Below, one piece after another: positions 52,588-60,441 of a stretch of DNA of 64,000 nucleotides (within the stretch, counting starts at the first letter, position 1; every line of letters begins with the position of its first letter). The notes beneath the pieces are model-generated. The model searched no databases, was not told the DNA's origin, and saw only the letters and a list, made by a program, of their open reading frames with translations. This DNA is from Bordetella petrii (GTDB lineage: Bacteria > Pseudomonadota > Gammaproteobacteria > Burkholderiales > Burkholderiaceae_B): positions 1,240,249 through 1,304,248 of the forward strand of contig NZ_JAFMZZ010000001.1 of the NCBI RefSeq assembly GCF_017356245.1. Reading direction: 5' to 3'. A program made the translations under genes and the position numbers.

Positions 52588-52682
52588 CAGGTGTCAGGCT
52601 CCCGCAGGGTGCCTGACACCGTACAACTGAGATGGCTATGGTTTAAGCGGTGTCAGGCACCCTGCGGGAGCCTGACACCTGG
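52588..52682. repeat. Convergent-gene double-hairpin repeat, copy 9 (full)
   Basis: CAGGTGTCAGGCTCCCGCAGG to GGAGCCTGACACCTGGG, spacer in forward orientation (CAACTGAGATGGCTATGG). A stub, CCAGGTGTCTAA (52576-52587), precedes it, as if the left end had been partly duplicated. Confidence 0.9.
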
Positions 52683-52717
52683 GCGGCCTTGTGCTGCAGG
52701 GCGTGCGCGGGCCCGCC

Positions 52718-54046
52718 TCAGACCGCTACGCCGTGCAGGTCGTATTCGTCGGCGGCGGTGACGCGCACGCGCGCCAGGTCGCCCGGCCGCAGCGTGGCCG
52801 TGCTGTTGACGTAGACGCAGCCGTCGATCTCGGGCGCGTCGGCGCTGGAGCGGCCCACCGCCCCGTCGGCGTTCACTTCGTCGATCAGCACGTCGATTTC
52901 GCGGCCCACGCGGGTTTGCAGGCGGGCGGCCGAGATGGCCTGCTGGTGCGCCATGAAGCGGTCCCAGCGGTCCTGCTTGACGTCGTCGGGCACGGCGCCG
53001 GCCAGTTCATTGGCGGGCGCGCCGTTCACCGGCGAATACTGGAAACAGCCGACGCGGTCGAGTTGCGCCTCGCTCATCCAGTCGAGCAGGTACTGGAAGT
53101 CTTCTTCGGTTTCGCCCGGGAAGCCCACGATGAAAGTCGAGCGCAGGGTCAGGTCGGGGCATGTTTCGCGCCAGCGCTTGATGCGCGCCAGGGTCTTGTC
53201 TTCGAAGGCCGGGCGCTTCATGGCCTTCAGGATGCGCGGGCTGGCGTGCTGGAACGGGATGTCCAAGTAGGGCAGGACCTTGCCCTGCGCCATCAGCGGG
53301 ATCACTTCGTCGACGTGCGGATACGGGTACACATAGTGCAGGCGCGTCCAGACGCCCAGTTCGGACAAGGCCGCACAGAGCTCGGTCATGCGCGTCTTGA
53401 CCGGCCGGCCGTTCCAGAAGCCGCTGCGGTATTTCAGGTCGACGCCGTAGGCGCTGGTGTCCTGCGAGATCACCAGCAGCTCTTTCACGCCGGCCTTGAC
53501 CAGGCGTTCGGCCTCGTTCAGCACATCGCCCACCGGCCGGCTGACCAGGTCGCCGCGCATCGACGGAATGATGCAGAAGCTGCAGCGGTGGTTGCAGCCT
53601 TCGGAAATTTTCAGGTAGGCATAGTGGCGCGGCGTCAGCTTGATGCCCTGTGGCGGCACCAGGTCGACGTACGGGTTGTGGTCGGCCTTGGGCGGCGCGG
53701 CCTGATGCACCGCGCGCACCACTTCTTCGTACTGCTGCGGGCCGGTCACGGCCAGCACGCTGGGGTGCACGTTGCGGATCACCGATTCTTCGACGCCCAT
53801 GCAGCCGGTGACGATGACCTTGCCGTTCTCGGCGATGGCCTCGCCGATGGCGTCCAGCGATTCGGCCTTGGCGCTGTCGATGAAGCCACAGGTGTTGACG
53901 ACCACCACGTCGGCGTCGTCGTATTCGGGCGTGACCTGGTAGCCCTCGGTGCGCAGCTGGGTCAGGATGCGTTCGGAGTCGACCAGGGCTTTCGGACAGC
54001 CAAGTGAAATAAATCCCACTTTTGGTGATTTAGATTTGTATGTCAT
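52718..54046 (-). CDS. rimO: Ribosomal protein S12 methylthiotransferase RimO with island-supplied start
   Basis: 442-residue radical-SAM methylthiotransferase that modifies Asp88/89 of ribosomal protein S12. N-terminal UPF0004 domain with [15 protein letters not shown] and [11 protein letters not shown] (cluster cysteines), radical-SAM motif CNHRCSFC (about 150-157), and a C-terminal TRAM domain (about 375-442). The first 15 codons ([15 protein letters not shown]) are AT-rich, then composition switches sharply to GC-rich at GCPKALV. The host's own start is found displaced at 60211-60267, so these codons and the promoter belong to the inserted island. The protein is full length and presumably active. 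Confidence 0.97.
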   Translation of the reverse strand: MTYKSKSPKVGFISLGCPKALVDSERILTQLRTEGYQVTPEYDDADVVVVNTCGFIDSAKAESLDAIGEAIAENGKVIVTGCMGVEESVIRNVHPSVLAVTGPQQYEEVVRAVHQAAPPKADHNPYVDLVPPQGIKLTPRHYAYLKISEGCNHRCSFCIIPSMRGDLVSRPVGDVLNEAERLVKAGVKELLVISQDTSAYGVDLKYRSGFWNGRPVKTRMTELCAALSELGVWTRLHYVYPYPHVDEVIPLMAQGKVLPYLDIPFQHASPRILKAMKRPAFEDKTLARIKRWRETCPDLTLRSTFIVGFPGETEEDFQYLLDWMSEAQLDRVGCFQYSPVNGAPANELAGAVPDDVKQDRWDRFMAHQQAISAARLQTRVGREIDVLIDEVNADGAVGRSSADAPEIDGCVYVNSTATLRPGDLARVRVTAADEYDLHGVAV

Positions 54047-54470
54047 TGATATTAATGAATTTTATTTGGGGCCGAGGCTGATGGCCCCCAAGGGTGTGCA
54101 AAAGTTGCCCTAGGCGACAAATAAACTGCGAAATTCTACCGGTTCAAGGCGACTGAGATCCGATCAAGCAAATATGCCGTGGATTTCCCTGCGGTGTGCG
54201 CCGATCTTTTCCTTTGGGCGGATACACCCACGTTGGCATTGAAGGTGTCCGTAGGTGCATTCGAGTGGCCGCGGGCTTTTGCCCGCATCTAGGGTAGTGG
54301 CTGTGAGCCGCTGTTAGTGACTGGCGGCTGCCGACCCGAAGCGGCGGGCCAAGGCCCTGTGACGATGCTCGTGTAATATTTAGAAACTATCTGCTTTTAG
54401 CGAAAGCAAATCGGCAAAACAGTCAGCACCGTACTGCATGCTTTAAACCAACTTAGCATTTCCTCCGTTC
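54047..54470. other. 424-bp leader of island module 1, no gene seen
   Basis: The rimO-proximal end holds a hairpin (54069-54090, GGGGCC/GGCCCC), and the middle shows no coding frame. The end before the helicase gene has a possible -10 TAATAT (54374-54379) and an inverted repeat TGCTTT-TAGCG-AAAGCA (54392-54408). It must include the new rimO promoter, leftward, and the helicase promoter, rightward; neither is clear enough to call. Confidence 0.55.
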
Positions 54471-56849
54471 ATGGCCAGGTTCTTTCCAACGCTCGATCAC
54501 ACGGAATTTTGCAGCCAAGGCGAATTCACCCTCTTTCAGGAACTGGCGGCACTCGACGATGGGTTCACCGTCATTCACTCGCTTCCTTGGCTGCGAGGCA
54601 GGACCAAGCGGGTGTACTCGCAGGAGTTGCAGAAGTACCTGCAGGTGTCCTTGGAAAAGAAACATCTGTCCGGAGAGGTAGACTTCGTAATTCTGCATGC
54701 GGAGTTGGGCATGCTTTGCATCGAGACGAAATCGGGTCTTTACAAGCCTTCGGGTGTTCGATTCATTCACGAACGTACCGGATACGAAATCGATCCCTTG
54801 ACTCAGGTCAAGGACAACACTTTCGTCCTCACCGAGATTCTGCAGTCGCGTCAATTGAAGTGCCCGGTCGGCTATGCAGTGCACTTTCCGGACTTCGATC
54901 TCGAGAGCCCGCAGATCGCCAGCGCGTACGTGCCGCTCGGCCGGCCGCTCCCCGACGGAATCCTGATCCTACAGAAGCATCGTCGGAACATACCTTTGCG
55001 CATCGTACAACTGATGGCGCACTGGAAAACTGCACTGAACTACGGTAACCAGACCAACTTCAGTCGCGAAATCGATCAATTCCTCGACGCTGTCTGGCCG
55101 CGGGAAGCGCGGGAGGGGCATCTCGGACGCAAGATCGTCGCGGACGGCGAGTTGTGGCTTCGATTAGACGACAAACAAGCGAATCAAGTGGCCTTGTGCC
55201 TCGACTGCGATCGGAGGCTGATCGCAGGTTTCTCGGGCAGTGGCAAGACGCTTATTGCGCGTGCCCTTGCCGAGCAGTTCACGTCTCAGGGCCTCAACGT
55301 ACTCTTCCTTCTGAAGAATCGTCAGATCACGCAGAAGGTGGCCGCCCAATTGAATCATCTCGGCCAAGCGGTCACAGTTCAAACATTCCATTCCTACTGT
55401 GAGTCCCTGGGCATACGGAACAGGGACAGCAGCTCTGGCGAGACCAACTATGACGAGCATCATCTGGCCCTTTGTGGGAAGGTAGATCGCCAGTACGCGG
55501 TACTGATCATCGATGAAGCTCAGGCGCTCAACGAGGCCGATCACTTGGCGCTGCACGACCATTTCGCCAATGCACGCAAGTTCGTCTTTGCTGATGAGCT
55601 CCAGGTGCTTCCCGGCATCGAGAAGGGCAGCTCCTATCGATTCCTAGAGGACACCTACGGAGAGCAATTCTTCTATCTAGCGACAGTCTATAGAAATCCC
55701 GGAGGCATTACTCAGGCGATGGTGGAGATGCGACCGCCACGGCATGAGGTGAGCTGCCCTCGCCCGATCGCCAAAGAGGACTTATCCAGAGGCATTAGCT
55801 GGGATGTTTCCAAGAGGATCCAGGCTTTGGCGGCGGAGCTCTCGCGGGCCGGTGTCATGAGGCAGGACATGATCGTGCTGAGTCAGTTCTCCTCGACGCT
55901 TATGGGGATTGATGTCTCGCAATCCACAATCTCGGCGTATCGGGGCATGGAGAAGCCCGTCGTCATCGTCGTCGCGGGTATCGACATGGATGACACCACA
56001 TTGGCTTGCGCTCTCGGGCGGGCAACCACGCGCGCTTACATTATCGTGCCTATCGAACTGATCACCTGCCTGAGCCGCGTGAGGTCGGATTTCCTGCGCA
56101 AGGGCTTGGAGACGATCAATCTCGCATCGTTGCTCGAACAGGATGAACGGGATCCGGAACCGCGAATCATCACCAACAAGGTGAAGAAATACGCAGGCTT
56201 AGTCGGAAGACACAAGATACTCGGTGAAGGATTCTCCTATGCAAGTCGATGGAGGCGATGGGTCTATGAAGGTGGAGCTACATGGAGCAACCGTGGAGTT
56301 CAGCTCTGGGGCTGGTGGCTCTCACTAACGACCTGCCTTCCCATCTCCGGGATCGACCCTGAGCGTAACGAGCCGACTGGGTGCTATCTCAGCCCCTGCC
56401 CCGAGTGCCTCACCGTGACTCCGCATGTCGCGAATCGCACATGTATGACTTGCCTGGCCTCGCCATTGGACGAAGCTAGAACCTCTGAGATCGTCCTACA
56501 GGCGGCCGAATTGGGCACTGTGCGATCGGGGATTGGGGGGCAATCTCTAATTAAAGTGGCGGCATTGGTCGGCGATTTCCAATTTCCTCGTCCTAATGAC
56601 GTTGTGCACGGGAAGACTGAAATGCCTGTCCTGTTCCTGGCCACGACAATTGTCGAGTTTCGGATGCGCCAAGGGGCGACAGTTGCCACCAAATCCCAGA
56701 TGGAGCAGTGGCTGCGAGAGATGTTGGTGGCCGGCGATTTAGATGATTCGATCGAGAGCCTTGCGGGCCGAACAATAAGTAGTCTCTGCGCTCAAAAACT
56801 ATTACTCCGAATTGGCACCGGCCAATACCGACTAACGGACCTTCAATAG
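54471..56849 (+). CDS. NERD nuclease-domain/SF1 helicase fusion, putative phage defence protein
   Basis: 792 residues. N-terminal NERD nuclease domain (about 16-130) with acidic and basic residues in GEVDFVILHAELGMLCIETKSG (Asp71, Glu85, Lys87). SF1 helicase part (about 235-560): Q-motif-like DDKQANQVAL, Walker A AGFSGSGKT (253-260), Walker B VLIIDEAQAL (348-353) and FADELQVLPG. Near 640-665 a CPEC...CMTC zinc ribbon, and a helical winged-helix-like end. Nuclease-helicase proteins of this kind are known in phage defence, e.g. Nhi of staphylococci. Codon use is clearly less GC-rich than in the host genes. Sole gene of module 1. Confidence 0.85.
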   Translation: MARFFPTLDHTEFCSQGEFTLFQELAALDDGFTVIHSLPWLRGRTKRVYSQELQKYLQVSLEKKHLSGEVDFVILHAELGMLCIETKSGLYKPSGVRFIHERTGYEIDPLTQVKDNTFVLTEILQSRQLKCPVGYAVHFPDFDLESPQIASAYVPLGRPLPDGILILQKHRRNIPLRIVQLMAHWKTALNYGNQTNFSREIDQFLDAVWPREAREGHLGRKIVADGELWLRLDDKQANQVALCLDCDRRLIAGFSGSGKTLIARALAEQFTSQGLNVLFLLKNRQITQKVAAQLNHLGQAVTVQTFHSYCESLGIRNRDSSSGETNYDEHHLALCGKVDRQYAVLIIDEAQALNEADHLALHDHFANARKFVFADELQVLPGIEKGSSYRFLEDTYGEQFFYLATVYRNPGGITQAMVEMRPPRHEVSCPRPIAKEDLSRGISWDVSKRIQALAAELSRAGVMRQDMIVLSQFSSTLMGIDVSQSTISAYRGMEKPVVIVVAGIDMDDTTLACALGRATTRAYIIVPIELITCLSRVRSDFLRKGLETINLASLLEQDERDPEPRIITNKVKKYAGLVGRHKILGEGFSYASRWRRWVYEGGATWSNRGVQLWGWWLSLTTCLPISGIDPERNEPTGCYLSPCPECLTVTPHVANRTCMTCLASPLDEARTSEIVLQAAELGTVRSGIGGQSLIKVAALVGDFQFPRPNDVVHGKTEMPVLFLATTIVEFRMRQGATVATKSQMEQWLREMLVAGDLDDSIESLAGRTISSLCAQKLLLRIGTGQYRLTDLQ

Positions 56850-56875
56850 CCTCAGCGGGCGCTTTGAGCCCCAAC

Positions 56876-56932
56876 CTATTTGTTCAAAAGACTGGTAAAT
56901 CCCACTTTCGGTGGTTGAATTTTGTATGTTAT
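56876..56932 (-). pseudogene. Decayed rimO-type start left between the two island modules
   Basis: Reads ITYKIQPPKVGFTSLLNK then stop on the minus strand; ATA replaces the ATG. It aligns residue for residue with the present rimO start ([18 protein letters not shown]) through S-L. Leader bases before the start codon also match (TTTCAATAACA versus ATATCAATGACA). It is the substitute start of an earlier insertion, displaced by module 1. Confidence 0.8.
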
Positions 56933-57025
56933 TGAAATAAATAGAAATTCTAGTGGAAGTTCAACACGGGGCTGAGCCCGTTCGTAACATTAAACCCAAC
57001 GCCACACATAGACCGCCTTGTCCGC

Positions 57026-57850
57026 CTAAAGGCGCGCCAAAAGGAATTCGCCGACGAGCCCCATAGCTTCGATGGCGGCACGAGCATCGGCGTTAGACGC
57101 TGTAGGCACCCACGGACGTCCGTGGCCAGTCCCTTGCTTGTTGCGCAGCAGATTAACGCCACAGGCGAGTTCATACATTGCGCGCTCAATCCTCCGCTGA
57201 GGCGGTTCTCCGGGCTGCGCTGTGTCGTGGGGCGTCGCTAAGCCTAGAGCAACGAATGCCTGCCCCAGAAGCGTGGGAAAGTTCGCATGCCCCGGATAGG
57301 CACCGAATTTCTGCTGCACAACGTGGGCAGCTATCGCTTCCACAAGATCCTTTCCCGTGCCGATCTCCAGAGCAGCGTCCTCGACGCCCCTCTTGGCACG
57401 CCGAACATAAGCTCTCAACGCCGCGGTAAGCGCTGAGCCGGATAGAGCGTCTAGTACCTTGGGGCGTAGATCCCCATCGGCTCCTAGGACGAATCCCTCG
57501 GAGTCGAAGGCGGAAATGCAGTTATCGATTGCATGTCTTCCGACGTAATTCGGCGAGCCGTCCCGGAAACCACCATGGCCTCTGACAAGCGAAACGAATG
57601 AGATGACAAAGGCGCCACCCGCTTCCGAAGCATGTTCAATGGCCCAATTCAGAACTGCCCGGACTCTTTTCGCTTTTCCGACCACTTGGCCATTACTGTT
57701 GGGATCTCCTTGAACTAGCCCGTGTCGCCGAATCAGGCTCTCTAGGTCGGAATGGCTTGGATCGCGCCGTTCCGATTGGGCATCGTCGACGACCTGCGAT
57801 AGCGCTACGATGATGGTGTCCGTCAATGGGGCGGTACGAGTAGTCACCAT
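57026..57850 (-). CDS. Abortive infection family protein (Abi_C type)
   Basis: 274 residues. The C-terminal third has the Abi_C hallmark in ELACGVNLLRNKQGTGHGRPWVP (NKQGTGHGRP at 237-246) followed by NADARAAIEAMGLVGEFLLARL. The N-terminal region (about 1-110) is basic, with GDPNSNGQVVGKAKRVRAVLNWA and no catalytic motif I recognise. Members of this family occur in phage-defence islands and are presumed to stop growth on infection. It is monocistronic, starting at the ATG at 57850, and separated by 80 bp from the ParA cassette. Confidence 0.82.
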   Translation of the reverse strand: MVTTRTAPLTDTIIVALSQVVDDAQSERRDPSHSDLESLIRRHGLVQGDPNSNGQVVGKAKRVRAVLNWAIEHASEAGGAFVISFVSLVRGHGGFRDGSPNYVGRHAIDNCISAFDSEGFVLGADGDLRPKVLDALSGSALTAALRAYVRRAKRGVEDAALEIGTGKDLVEAIAAHVVQQKFGAYPGHANFPTLLGQAFVALGLATPHDTAQPGEPPQRRIERAMYELACGVNLLRNKQGTGHGRPWVPTASNADARAAIEAMGLVGEFLLARL

Positions 57851-57930
57851 GAACTCAAGAATTCAGTATCTAGCTGAAGAGTATAGAGGTTGACCTTTCG
57901 CAGCCACTAGTCCCTTCTCCGGGGCTTTGA

Positions 57931-58662
57931 TCAACCGTTTCCAAGGCTCTCTTGATATAGGCGCCTACGATCAGCATCTAGGGCGCGTCGCAAGAAATCC
58001 TGAGCTTGGAAGTGCATGGCCGCAAATGCTTTGGATTCGGCAGACATACAAAGCAGAAGAGTCGTGCGCAAGGTTTCGACCACTTGAATTTGGATGTCTT
58101 TGGTTTCGGCCGTCCCCAACTTAATTTCTTGCAAGGTGGTCTTCAGGGCTAAGCTGCTAATGGTCGTGCTGTGCACAAACTTGGATAGTTCCGCGAACCG
58201 CCCCGATAAGGCGTCAAGCGACGGCTTCAGACATCCGCCGAAAGCTTTGAGCCACGCACAATGCTCGCGTAACTCCTTTAACTCCAGGTAATAGCCGTCC
58301 CTGTCTCGAATCCAGCCGTATTCAATCGGATGATCTCGGAAGTAGTAGTGGCGCCAGAAGTTCTCAATCGCGCTTCGCAGGTAGAACCTGGAGGCTCGAG
58401 CATCCCCTGTCGCGATCGAGTTCACAAGGTGAACGGCGTCCGATGCTAGCTCACGCAAAAATATGCCCAAGTGCTCTTCTAGGTCCGCAGTCTCGCGCGC
58501 CAAAGATACGAAACAAACGGCCAGCTTATGTGCAACGCGGAGCAGCTCCTTCTGTCGCGTAGCATTCTCGGCCCTTGACCGGTCGACGGTTTCCCAATAT
58601 GCCTTGAAATCTTCAGAAATTTGCCTGTCGATTGGTCGATACGCTGAGGGTGGTGCCGCCAT
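57931..58662 (-). CDS. Helical protein of unknown function, third gene of ParA cassette
   Basis: 243 residues, nearly all predicted helix with many charged residues (KELLRVAHKLAVCFVSLARETADLEEHLGIFL). RSAIENFWRHYYFRDHPIEYGW has the R-x6-H spacing seen in HEPN RNases and helical bundles of that type, but this is weak. No other motif recognised. The ATG at 58662 overlaps the stop of the preceding gene (TAATG), preferred over the ATG at 58689. Last gene of the cassette. Confidence 0.72.
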   Translation of the reverse strand: MAAPPSAYRPIDRQISEDFKAYWETVDRSRAENATRQKELLRVAHKLAVCFVSLARETADLEEHLGIFLRELASDAVHLVNSIATGDARASRFYLRSAIENFWRHYYFRDHPIEYGWIRDRDGYYLELKELREHCAWLKAFGGCLKPSLDALSGRFAELSKFVHSTTISSLALKTTLQEIKLGTAETKDIQIQVVETLRTTLLLCMSAESKAFAAMHFQAQDFLRRALDADRRRLYQESLGNG

Positions 58663-59189
58663 TAGAGATCCTTGATGGCGGTAGACCATCGACCGACAAA
58701 TCCTCCTGAATTCTTCGCCGTTCTGCGCAAACGCTCGCGGAATTCTGTCTTGGTCTCTGGATCTGATCCGTCATAGTAGGAAGCCAATCGCTTTGCAAAT
58801 CGGACTCGCGATTCTTTGTCGCGCGGCTGGATGTCAGGTGGCGCAAGAGTCGCGATGTCGGACAGTTTCGGGAACAGCGATTCGTCAAGCAAAAGGCGTT
58901 GCATTGCCGATCCGTTGGGCGAACTCTGGGTTGCGACAAGACCCGCATGTGAGCCTTCACCCTGCTGGCCGTGAGCGGAGGGGGGAGTCGGCACGTGCAC
59001 GTGGCCGGTTTGCTGGGGAAGCTCGTCGTGCAAGTCCACCAGCGCACGTATAGCCCTGCCGACGGCGGACTTTCCATCGTTCCGAAGTTTCAGGGCGGAT
59101 TCCAGCTGATCTTGGCTGAACTCCGAGGCAAGCTCGGACAAGCGTGCGAGGAGATATAGATAATTTTGACGAGGCGTACCGTTTCTCAT
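58662..59189 (-). CDS. Charged helical protein of unknown function, second gene of ParA cassette
   Basis: 175 residues. N-terminal helices (RQNYLYLLARLSELASEFSQDQLESALKLRNDGKSAVGRAIRALVDLH), a Pro/His/Gly/Ser-rich linker (about 58-95) and a basic C-terminus (FAKRLASYYDGSDPETKTEFRERLRRTAKN). The linker could join an ATPase-binding N-terminal part to a nucleic-acid-binding C-terminal part, as in ParB-like or adaptor proteins, but no fold is recognised. Its ATG overlaps the ParA stop (ATGA) and its stop overlaps the next start. Confidence 0.7.
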   Translation of the reverse strand: MRNGTPRQNYLYLLARLSELASEFSQDQLESALKLRNDGKSAVGRAIRALVDLHDELPQQTGHVHVPTPPSAHGQQGEGSHAGLVATQSSPNGSAMQRLLLDESLFPKLSDIATLAPPDIQPRDKESRVRFAKRLASYYDGSDPETKTEFRERLRRTAKNSGGFVGRWSTAIKDL

Positions 59190-60019
59190 AATTCCTCCGC
59201 CCGTTTAACGAACTCAGATGCCAAACCGGCCAAATGGTCCTTGAGCTTGTACTTGGTTTTCGCAAATTCCTGCAGTGGCGAATTGTCTTCCACTGCCTCA
59301 GCTACGCCTGTTGTCAGCGGAATGTGTTCGTCGAAAACTTCACCCAAGTAATTTACTTTTAGTTGGTTCGAAGTCGCAGTCATAGAATCCGTCCCGCGGA
59401 CCTGCGTGAGTACCAGTCCCAATCGCGGAAGGTTATGACCAGATCTCTCCTCGTACTCAGTCATTGCGCGCTCGAGCAAGGGAAGACCGAGTACAGACAA
59501 CGGATCAGGTTTCACCGGAACCAGATATGCGTCAGAAGCCAAGAAGGCGCTATAACTAAATAGGGACGCAGTCGGGGGGCAGTCGATCAGAACGTAGTCG
59601 TACTTATCCTTGACCTTTTCCAGGAACACGCGGAGGCGGTTTTCCGTGCCTCGAGGCGCAGCGTCTAATCGGATCAGGTCCAGAATTGACGGCACGATGT
59701 CTAGTGAGCAGCCGTTCCCTTCTACAGTGACTATCGTGGTCTTGGCAGTTACTTTGGGAGGAGGTGCGGTGTTCGGTACAGCGAGACCCTGCACGCCATG
59801 CCCGTCGGGGACGAAGATGTTCAAGACAGTATGACTGGTCTTCACCCAGTCAAGATACGTCTGTGTTTCGATAACCCATTGAGTGGCATTGAACTGAGGG
59901 TCGATGTCAACGAGCAGAACATCGTACTCTTTGGCAAGCTCCCAAGCCAAGCCCACAGCCAAGGTAGTCTTGCCCACTCCGCCTTTCATATTGATCAATG
60001 ACACTACTTTTGCAGACAT
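59186..60019 (-). CDS. ParA/MinD-type P-loop ATPase
   Basis: 277 residues. Deviant Walker A INMKGGVGKTTLA (Lys at 12 and 17), VLLVDIDPQFNATQW (Walker A'), and YVLIDCPPTASLFSYSAFLASD (Walker B), typical of ParA. There is no N-terminal HTH as in plasmid ParA of type Ia. The ATG at 60019 has AGGAG seven bases before it. No ParB gene or parS-like repeats are seen, so a partitioning role is unlikely; ParA-like ATPases with small partners also occur in defence and transport modules. First gene of a tightly coupled three-gene operon. Confidence 0.9.
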   Translation of the reverse strand: MSAKVVSLINMKGGVGKTTLAVGLAWELAKEYDVLLVDIDPQFNATQWVIETQTYLDWVKTSHTVLNIFVPDGHGVQGLAVPNTAPPPKVTAKTTIVTVEGNGCSLDIVPSILDLIRLDAAPRGTENRLRVFLEKVKDKYDYVLIDCPPTASLFSYSAFLASDAYLVPVKPDPLSVLGLPLLERAMTEYEERSGHNLPRLGLVLTQVRGTDSMTATSNQLKVNYLGEVFDEHIPLTTGVAEAVEDNSPLQEFAKTKYKLKDHLAGLASEFVKRAEEL

Positions 60020-60210
60020 AGCTTTCTCCTGTCCGGACGAAATGATACAGGAGCGACGTGTTAGCCGGGACGTCTGCCAATGGTCGAAATCAACACTCCA
60101 TTCTTCGCGCCGAAGGCGCCTTGGCGTAGGAATCACTGAGGGCGTTCGGCCGCATATTCAACAGGTTGTGTCGGGAACTCTGCTTTGGCAGTTAGTTTAT
60201 ATACGCTAGC
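60020..60210. other. Right end of module 2, no gene seen
   Basis: 191 bp between the ParA start and the displaced rimO start. Contains the hairpin-like GCGCCGAAGGCGCC (about 60109-60122) and an AT-rich end near TTTATATACGCTAGC. Probably holds the cassette promoter. The 174 bp after the displaced start (60268-60441) are original host leader of rimO and the end of the next gene; nothing else was recognised there. Confidence 0.5.
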
Positions 60211-60267
60211 TTAAGGCCAGCCCAGCGAAACAAACCCCACGCGCGGGGGATGGTCTTTAGAGTTCAT
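60211..60267 (-). pseudogene. rimO: Displaced host 5' end of rimO
   Basis: Reads MNSKDHPPRVGFVSLGWP then TAA on the minus strand, matching the present rimO N-terminus ([18 protein letters not shown]) in frame and position. In the nucleotides 60215-60240 versus 53994-54019, 21 of 26 bases agree, all mismatches being third-position-like changes to higher GC on this side. It is the host's own first 15 or so codons, cut off by the island. Upstream bases AAATCAATGAAC keep the host leader. Confidence 0.88.
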
Positions 60268-60441
60268 TGATTTTGAAAGGCTTTTCATGAGGTTGCCATG
60301 CGTGGCCTTATTGGGGCGAAGAAATGCCCAAAGAGACGGAGCTGACCGCAATTTTAGCCTGCCGGCGCCCCGCGGCGCGGCGCGCGGGGCGGTGCGCGCC
60401 GGATTTCGCCAGGCCGGCCCCGGCCTTGGCGATTCCCGCTA

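Larger units (their letters stand above)
54002..56887. mobile_element. Island module 1 inserted in rimO 5' end
   Basis: 2,886-bp lower-GC insertion bounded by two copies of an AT-rich rimO-type start: the functional one (54010-54049) and the decayed one (56896-56935), 34 of 40 bases identical. Edges are given by the position of the S-L codons of rimO and could be off by a few bases. Carries one gene (54471-56849). No recombinase gene is present. Confidence 0.75.
56888..60222. mobile_element. Island module 2 in rimO 5' end
   Basis: 3,335-bp lower-GC insertion between the decayed rimO start (56876-56932) and the displaced host rimO start (60211-60267). Carries an Abi_C-like gene and a coupled ParA-type three-gene cassette, all on the minus strand. 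No recombinase gene is present. Edges are placed at the rimO S-L codons. Confidence 0.72.

Noticed and set aside
59186..60019. ParA-like gene as evidence of an integrated plasmid
   Set aside because: No ParB, parS repeats, replication gene or plasmid genes are nearby.
53994..60271. tRNA-associated integration of the 54-60 kb island
   Set aside because: No tRNA gene or tRNA 3' fragment is visible at either edge; the edge repeats are rimO coding sequence.
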